Shown: positions 59,603-64,000 of the stretch, piece after piece
Position numbering within the stretch: the first letter of the stretch is position 1
Layout: each line of letters starts with the position of its first letter
Source of the DNA: Rhodoferax mekongensis
GTDB lineage: Bacteria > Pseudomonadota > Gammaproteobacteria > Burkholderiales > Burkholderiaceae_C
NCBI RefSeq assembly: GCF_032191775.1
Contig: NZ_CP132507.1
Location: forward strand, 1,451,001-1,515,000
DNA: 64,000 nucleotides
Direction of reading: 5' to 3'
Made by a program: the position numbers and the translations under genes
The notes under the pieces: generated by a model
Database searches by the model: none
Told to the model about the DNA's origin: nothing
Seen by the model: the letters and a program-made list of their open reading frames with translations, nothing else

Positions 59603-60882
59603 GGTTGTTCTGTGAAAAGTTTCACTACCGGGCCGGCTGTGGTGGATGTCGTGGGCGCATGCCAGACGGCCGTGCCGTCCAGGGCCATCCATTTGCCTGG
59701 CAGTGGCGGGGCGATCTGCAGCTCGGCCTTGCGGGCAGATGGGTCCAGCCACATGGCGATTTGGCGCTTGCCATTGGCTGCGGTGAGCTGGCATTGCCAA
59801 ATACCTTGCACATCGCGGTCACAGCGATGCAGGGTGCTGCGTAGCAGCATGGAAATCGTTTGTCCAAACACATCGGCAAGCGGCCGGCGCTTTCGTGTCT
59901 GAGGGTTGATCATTCCCATCTTGGTGTTGTCCCAAGAGTAGGTAAAGAAGCGCTCAAATCCCATGGCCCGTACGAGGAGCAGATCGCGCGGCAGATAGGC
60001 TTGTGCGGTCTCCTCGGACACCATCCAGTTTCGCTCCCATTGCGACCAGGTGGCCGTCTCATTTGGCATCCAGTAGCCGGACTCGGTGTTCCAGAGCTCA
60101 AGCTTTTCGTATCCGGCCGCTGCAAGGTTACTCCGCAAGCGCCGAATTGGAGCAATCAGCGTCTCTGGCGGGCTGCCGCCGTGGTAGAGATGGTATGCGA
60201 CTGCATCCACATAGGGTCCTGCGCCCGCCGCCAGGAGTTGCGCTGGCCATTCGAGTCGCTGATCCAGTCCTACGCCGGAGGGCAGTATGGTTTTTGCCAA
60301 CGGGTCGATCTTGCGGATCTCTTGGCTGGCCGAGCGGACCAGCTCGACCATCATGGGGATGGAGCCGGAGTAGAAATTTTTCTCCGTCGCCTCATTCGAG
60401 ATTTCGTAGGCCTCCACGCGGCCCCGGTAGCGCGCTGCCACAGTGCGCACATAGTTGCGCCAGGTCTCGAGGTCTGCGGGCTCCGCAGCTGTGCCCAAAC
60501 CATACGCGCCCTCTTCGTTGGGGCGTACCGAAGCCCAGCGCGGTGTAATGCCCAGCGGCAGCACAACTTTGACACCGCGCGACTCGGCCCAGCCGACAAA
60601 CTCGTCAAGCCTTTCGAATTGCCAGTTGCCGCGCTGCGGTTCCACATGCAGCCAGCCTGTGCGCGTGTCCCATAGGCGCAGTGATCCAAGCGGAACATCT
60701 GGCCAGTTGCGTTGCTTGTCCGCGTTGTGCACATGTCCACCAAAATAGGCCTTGCCGAAAACTGCATTTCCGCCGGGGGGAACTAGAGTTTCAGCCGTGA
60801 TCGCGGCCATTGATATTAGGGGCCACAACGCAAACAGGGGCGGCAGCAATAGGACCCTGAGCAGGGCGGGGAGGGTGATCAT
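59599..60882 (-). CDS. PslG-like glycoside hydrolase (GH39-type)
   Basis: The 427-residue exported hydrolase has a signal peptide (hydrophobic residues about 3-27) and a (beta/alpha)8 domain. Candidate acid/base Glu164 lies in ISNEATEK and nucleophile Glu267 in ELWNTESGYW, spacing close to the Glu165/Glu276 of Pseudomonas PslG. PslG trims polysaccharide in the periplasm during Psl synthesis. ATG 60882 overlaps the upstream stop (ATGA). Confidence 0.85.
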   Translation of the reverse strand: MITLPALLRVLLLPPLFALWPLISMAAITAETLVPPGGNAVFGKAYFGGHVHNADKQRNWPDVPLGSLRLWDTRTGWLHVEPQRGNWQFERLDEFVGWAESRGVKVVLPLGITPRWASVRPNEEGAYGLGTAAEPADLETWRNYVRTVAARYRGRVEAYEISNEATEKNFYSGSIPMMVELVRSASQEIRKIDPLAKTILPSGVGLDQRLEWPAQLLAAGAGPYVDAVAYHLYHGGSPPETLIAPIRRLRSNLAAAGYEKLELWNTESGYWMPNETATWSQWERNWMVSEETAQAYLPRDLLLVRAMGFERFFTYSWDNTKMGMINPQTRKRRPLADVFGQTISMLLRSTLHRCDRDVQGIWQCQLTAANGKRQIAMWLDPSARKAELQIAPPLPGKWMALDGTAVWHAPTTSTTAGPVVKLFTEQP

Positions 60883-61676
60883 GCTCTGGCGATGGTGCAT
60901 GGGATACCTCGTAGATCTGCTGCTGTATCAGTAAAGGAACTCCAGTAGCTTCCAATCAACGCGTCACACGCGCCGAGGGCGAATAGGTCGACCACAGCAT
61001 CGACGATGGCGGTCTGGTCGTCGCGTGCATAGGCGCGCTTACGGTATTCCCAAGCGCGATCGCCAAAATCCTTCTGCACCGCAGCGAGCGCTGCCGGTTC
61101 ATCGGTTGCGACAAAGAAGCGCGTATCAGGCGTGGCTTGCAGCGCGCCGTGCATGTGCGCCAGAAAGGTGCTTAAAGGGCTTTCCGACCTAGCTTTCACG
61201 TTGTCCGTACCACGGATGTGCACTCCTATGCTGCCCTGGAGCTGCGGTTGCAATTCCGCGATACGCTGCGCGGCTTCGCCGGTCGGCTGGAACAGGGAGA
61301 ACATGCCAGGCGCTACGGCGAGTCTGGAGTTGGTGCGCACCCACACGTCGCGCCCAGACAGCGTGGAAACGAAAGAGGCCATGTCGAAATGGCCGGGGCT
61401 CGTATTGTCCTGCGTGAGCACGCGCTGGCCACGCAGACCAGCGAGCGTATCGAAGACACGGAACATTGCGCGTTGCGGCCGCAGCATGGCTTTCTTTTCG
61501 ACAACCTCGAAAGGCAGGCCTCGGCTCTCGAAAAGCGCATCGAAGCGGGAATTGAAATCGGGTGTCCTGTGCCAGAGCACACGCATGGGCTGGCCTGCTT
61601 CCTTGGCCAGCAGCCAAGCCGATGCCACGACGCGCATGCGGTTGCAGAGTCCGCCTTCGGGTAACACGGTGATCAT
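60879..61676 (-). CDS. Fucosyltransferase-like glycosyltransferase (GT-B, NodZ/GT11-like)
   Basis: The 265-residue protein opens with VLPEGGLCNRMRVVASAW, similar to the GGLGNQ motif of alpha-1,2-fucosyltransferases, and has GVHIRGTDNVKA, the HxRxxD-like motif of the fucosyltransferase superfamily, then FFVATDEPAALAAVQ. The donor is not certain. It overlaps the GT2 stop upstream and the hydrolase start downstream. Confidence 0.7.
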   Translation of the reverse strand: MITVLPEGGLCNRMRVVASAWLLAKEAGQPMRVLWHRTPDFNSRFDALFESRGLPFEVVEKKAMLRPQRAMFRVFDTLAGLRGQRVLTQDNTSPGHFDMASFVSTLSGRDVWVRTNSRLAVAPGMFSLFQPTGEAAQRIAELQPQLQGSIGVHIRGTDNVKARSESPLSTFLAHMHGALQATPDTRFFVATDEPAALAAVQKDFGDRAWEYRKRAYARDDQTAIVDAVVDLFALGACDALIGSYWSSFTDTAADLRGIPCTIARA

Positions 61677-62482
61677 TTCAATTGCTCTTGCTTAGACAGT
61701 TGCGCATCCCGCCATTCGTAGTAGTGGCGGCGAATTCCCGCGAGGCGCTTGCCTAGCCAAAGCGAAGGTCGCGAAACATACTGAAGGCGCAGGCCCTGGC
61801 GTTCCTGTCCTAGTTTTTCCAGATTGGCTGAATGCGCACCTCCTACGAGGAAGCGGCACAGAGTGCGGTCGATGTAATGTGTCTTTGCGTCCGAGCGAAA
61901 GACGCGCAAAAACCAATCGTAATCAGCGCTGTAGCGGAACTCCAGCTTGAAATCTCCGATGCGCTCGAACAGAGTGCGATGGGCGAAAGTCGCTTGGTGG
62001 TTGAGGTCCTCGAATACCAGCATCCATCTGTTGATGTGCGAGAAGCGCTTGATGAAACTTGTGCCATGGCCAGTGTAGCGAGCATTGCCGAATATGAGTG
62101 TGCTGTCGGGACGCGTCTGCACAAAGGCGTGGATGTCCTGCAGTACGTCAGAATCGTGAAGCTGGTCGCCCGAATTCAGGAAGTAGAGCCATTCGCCCTC
62201 TGCGAGTCGGATGGCCTTGTTCATTGCATCGTAGATGCCGGCATCGGGCTGGGACTGAACGCGTTTGTTGGGGATCGCTACGCGCTCGACTTCAGCGAGC
62301 GTGCCATCGCTTGAGGCGCCATCGACCACCAGCCATTCGTAGTCGTCAAACGACTGCGCAGCCAGCGAGTTGCCCGTCTCGCGAATCGAATCCTGCGCGT
62401 TCCAGCAGACGGTGATGATGGAAAAGCAAGGGCGCTTGGTTTTGCCGGGCGCACGCTGGGGAAAGGTGGGTACGGAAGTCAT
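61673..62482 (-). CDS. Glycosyltransferase family 2
   Basis: The ~269-residue GT-A enzyme has the nucleotide motif FSIITVCWNAQDSI, DGASSDGT and the DxD-equivalent NSGDQ, followed by the acceptor region SADYDWFLRVFRSD. It resembles the WcaA-type EPS transferases. ATG 62482 lies eight bases after the polymerase stop. Sugar unknown. Confidence 0.88.
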   Translation of the reverse strand: MTSVPTFPQRAPGKTKRPCFSIITVCWNAQDSIRETGNSLAAQSFDDYEWLVVDGASSDGTLAEVERVAIPNKRVQSQPDAGIYDAMNKAIRLAEGEWLYFLNSGDQLHDSDVLQDIHAFVQTRPDSTLIFGNARYTGHGTSFIKRFSHINRWMLVFEDLNHQATFAHRTLFERIGDFKLEFRYSADYDWFLRVFRSDAKTHYIDRTLCRFLVGGAHSANLEKLGQERQGLRLQYVSRPSLWLGKRLAGIRRHYYEWRDAQLSKQEQLK

Positions 62483-62489
62483 GGAAGGA

Positions 62490-63944
62490 CTAGGAAGGGG
62501 TGGACGCGCACTCGGGCTCTGCGCACCGCACTGTTGCCTCCGAGGCAGGGGGAGCGGGGAAACTACCGACGCATAGCGCAAGCAGGAACATCTGCGTAAG
62601 GAATTCGCTCTGGAACGGGTTATCCATCTTTAGAGGCACTTCGGTGATACCGCGAAAAACGATAAAAAGGAATAGGCCAATTGAGACTCCCCGGGTGCAC
62701 CGGTTAGCGCGCCAAGCAAAAAGACCAAAGGCTGCCAGGTAGATGATCAAAGTGACCAGACCGACGATGCCCGCAGAGCCCAGCGTCTGGATGTACTGGT
62801 TGTGCGCATGGGTGAATTGCAGGCCGGTCTTGTTCCGAAACTCTATGCCCCAGAGCCCGGGGCCATAGCCGAATGCCGGGTTGTCAGCGAGCGCTTGGAA
62901 GGTCGCGGTCCAGATTTGGGTACGTCCCGTCAAGGTACCGAACTGGTTATTGTCGAAGAAATCGGCAAGGCGGTCACCGATCGAGCCGCCGCTGAGCGAG
63001 GAGTACAGCACAAAGGCCGCAATCGCTGCGGCGCCTCCTACGGCCAGTGTGACCAGCTTGAGTGACCAACGTTGGTAGTGCATGGAGCCGCGCGCGACTA
63101 GCAGGCGTTTGGAATCGAAGTACCAGAAATACAGCAGTGCGAGGCCGACGAGAAAGAACGAGGTCTTGGACTGGGTCAGAGCCAGCGCTAGACCGGCCAC
63201 GGCCCAGCTCAGGGCGTTGAGCGAGGTCCGCGCAAAGGGCTGCAGGCGTAGGCAGCCCAGCAACACCAAGCACAGCGGCGCCAGGGTGTTCGGATGGGTT
63301 GCGAAGCCGTAGAAGCGCAGCGTGGCGCCGGGAATGATGCCGGCGCGGTAGTTGGTTTCTGCCACGAGCGTTGGGTTGATGGCTAGCCAGAGCAGGGACA
63401 GCGCGAGAAAGCCCAGCAGCGTGTTTCTGGTCCAGCGCAGAATCTGAACGGTCTCCCCCTGTGCATAGGCGAAGATGGCCATGAAAATGGGCAGCGCATA
63501 GAGCGTCTGGTGGGTGAACCCACGGGCGGTGCCCAGCAGCGCGGGCATCATGTTCGATCCTAGGATATAGAACAGGGCAGCCCATACCAAGCCCTTGCCT
63601 TTCGCGTGCCGATAGTCCTTTTTTAAGTAATACCTGACTAGGCGCTCGGCAGCTATACCGAGACAGAGTAAGGTTAGGCCTCTGGAAATCCAATTGCCAG
63701 ATTCGGCCGCGCTCAGATCGATTTCAAATGGCGAGTCAGCCATGCGGGTGAGGTCGCGTCCGCCCAAGATGACGGCCGTCGCCATGGCCAGAGGCACTCC
63801 CACGAAATACACGCCCAGGAGTTCCATTCGCGTATTGGAGCCCAGATGGACGAAGCTCGCGAAGCCCAGCACTAGCGCCAGCGCGAACAACATTGCGCCT
63901 GCAAGCAATGGCCAAGAGCGCAGGACGGTGTCGATTTCGCTCAT
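62490..63944 (-). CDS. O-antigen/exopolysaccharide polymerase (Wzy/WaaL-like)
   Basis: The 484-residue membrane protein has about eleven hydrophobic segments and the Wzy_C motif GRTQIWTATFQALADNPAFGYGPG followed by HAHNQYIQTLGSAGIVGL. Such proteins polymerise or ligate lipid-linked repeat units in the periplasm. ATG 63944 overlaps the stop of the partial upstream gene. Confidence 0.88.
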   Translation of the reverse strand: MSEIDTVLRSWPLLAGAMLFALALVLGFASFVHLGSNTRMELLGVYFVGVPLAMATAVILGGRDLTRMADSPFEIDLSAAESGNWISRGLTLLCLGIAAERLVRYYLKKDYRHAKGKGLVWAALFYILGSNMMPALLGTARGFTHQTLYALPIFMAIFAYAQGETVQILRWTRNTLLGFLALSLLWLAINPTLVAETNYRAGIIPGATLRFYGFATHPNTLAPLCLVLLGCLRLQPFARTSLNALSWAVAGLALALTQSKTSFFLVGLALLYFWYFDSKRLLVARGSMHYQRWSLKLVTLAVGGAAAIAAFVLYSSLSGGSIGDRLADFFDNNQFGTLTGRTQIWTATFQALADNPAFGYGPGLWGIEFRNKTGLQFTHAHNQYIQTLGSAGIVGLVTLIIYLAAFGLFAWRANRCTRGVSIGLFLFIVFRGITEVPLKMDNPFQSEFLTQMFLLALCVGSFPAPPASEATVRCAEPECASTPS

Positions 63945-64000
63945 GTCTGGCCCGAGTTCATACGCTTAAGGATGGGATGCGCCCATTGCGGTGCACGTGC
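63941..64000 (-). CDS. 3' end of an upstream EPS-operon gene (partial)
   Basis: A minus-strand frame open from the right edge ends with TGA at 63941-63943, overlapping the polymerase ATG by four bases (ATGA), the junction type used throughout this operon. It encodes about 19 residues ending KRMNSGQT. The product cannot be identified from this end. Confidence 0.55.
   Translation of the reverse strand, partial: ARAPQWAHPILKRMNSGQT

Noticed and set aside
51031..63944. Whole EPS operon as a recent genomic island
   Set aside because: No integrase, transposase or flanking direct repeat was seen at its visible edge; only the 56-58 kb glycosyltransferase segment seems lower in GC.

Overview
The window is a contiguous piece of a Gram-negative betaproteobacterial chromosome. 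I place it in Burkholderiales, most likely Comamonadaceae (Rhodoferax/Curvibacter-like). The reasons are the gene orders gltBD, mla–bolA–his, tatABC–degS–petABC–sspAB and dciA–M23–secA–argJ, a PEP-CTERM protein beside an exopolysaccharide locus, and a short palindromic repeat of a style I associate with that family. The lineage is inference; no rRNA gene is present.

Layout. 1–2.3 kb: a glycine-zipper lipoprotein, an oxygen-binding-type metallo-beta-lactamase-fold protein behind an exact FNR box, and a REP-associated (Y1) transposase. 2.3–8.7 kb: gltBD. 8.7–14.5 kb: the complete Mla lipid-asymmetry system (mlaFEDACB), an ABC-2 exporter pair and a BolA/IbaG protein. 14.5–23.3 kb: histidine biosynthesis (hisGD, hisCBHAFIE), split after hisD by a 2-kb accessory block (secreted Rap1a-like protein, GFA enzyme, vapBC-like toxin–antitoxin pair). 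23.3–29.2 kb: a membrane protein, HIT hydrolase, tatABC, a DegS-like protease, Nif3 and a PdxA-family enzyme. 29.2–34.3 kb: mscL, the bc1 complex (petABC), sspAB, tRNA-Thr and a DciA-like protein. 34.3–42.4 kb: M23 peptidase, secA, argJ, an AAA+ ATPase, a Nudix enzyme, and on the minus strand yacG, zapD and coaE. 42.4–46.3 kb: pilD, pilC, pilB. 46.4–49.8 kb: dTDP-rhamnose genes rfbBDAC. 50–51 kb: a pilin-like protein and a PEP-CTERM protein. 51–64 kb: a minus-strand exopolysaccharide locus with phosphomannomutase, UDP-glucose dehydrogenase, GDP-mannose hydrolase, a WecG/CpsF transferase, several glycosyltransferases, two acetyltransferases, a PslG-like glycoside hydrolase and a Wzy-like polymerase. 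Most of its genes overlap by ATGA or a few bases, indicating one long operon that enters from beyond the right edge.

How the genes work together: rfbBDAC supplies dTDP-L-rhamnose, manB supplies mannose-1-phosphate and ugd supplies UDP-glucuronate. The glycosyltransferases, acetyltransferases and Wzy would build and polymerise the exopolysaccharide, and the PslG-like enzyme would trim it. PilD is likely to process the pilin-like protein. Tat exports folded proteins, which classically include the Rieske subunit encoded downstream.

Most notable observations: (1) a dispersed ~50-bp palindromic repeat with eight clear copies, several forming gene edges (start codons of hisD and hisI, C-termini of GltB and two Nudix proteins, an internal segment of RfbD); (2) a nine-G tract that frameshifts an EPS acetyltransferase and would be intact with eight G, a candidate phase-variation switch; (3) an FNR box in class II geometry ahead of the oxygen-binding-type protein; (4) a PIN toxin lacking a conserved acidic residue, behind twin palindromic operators.
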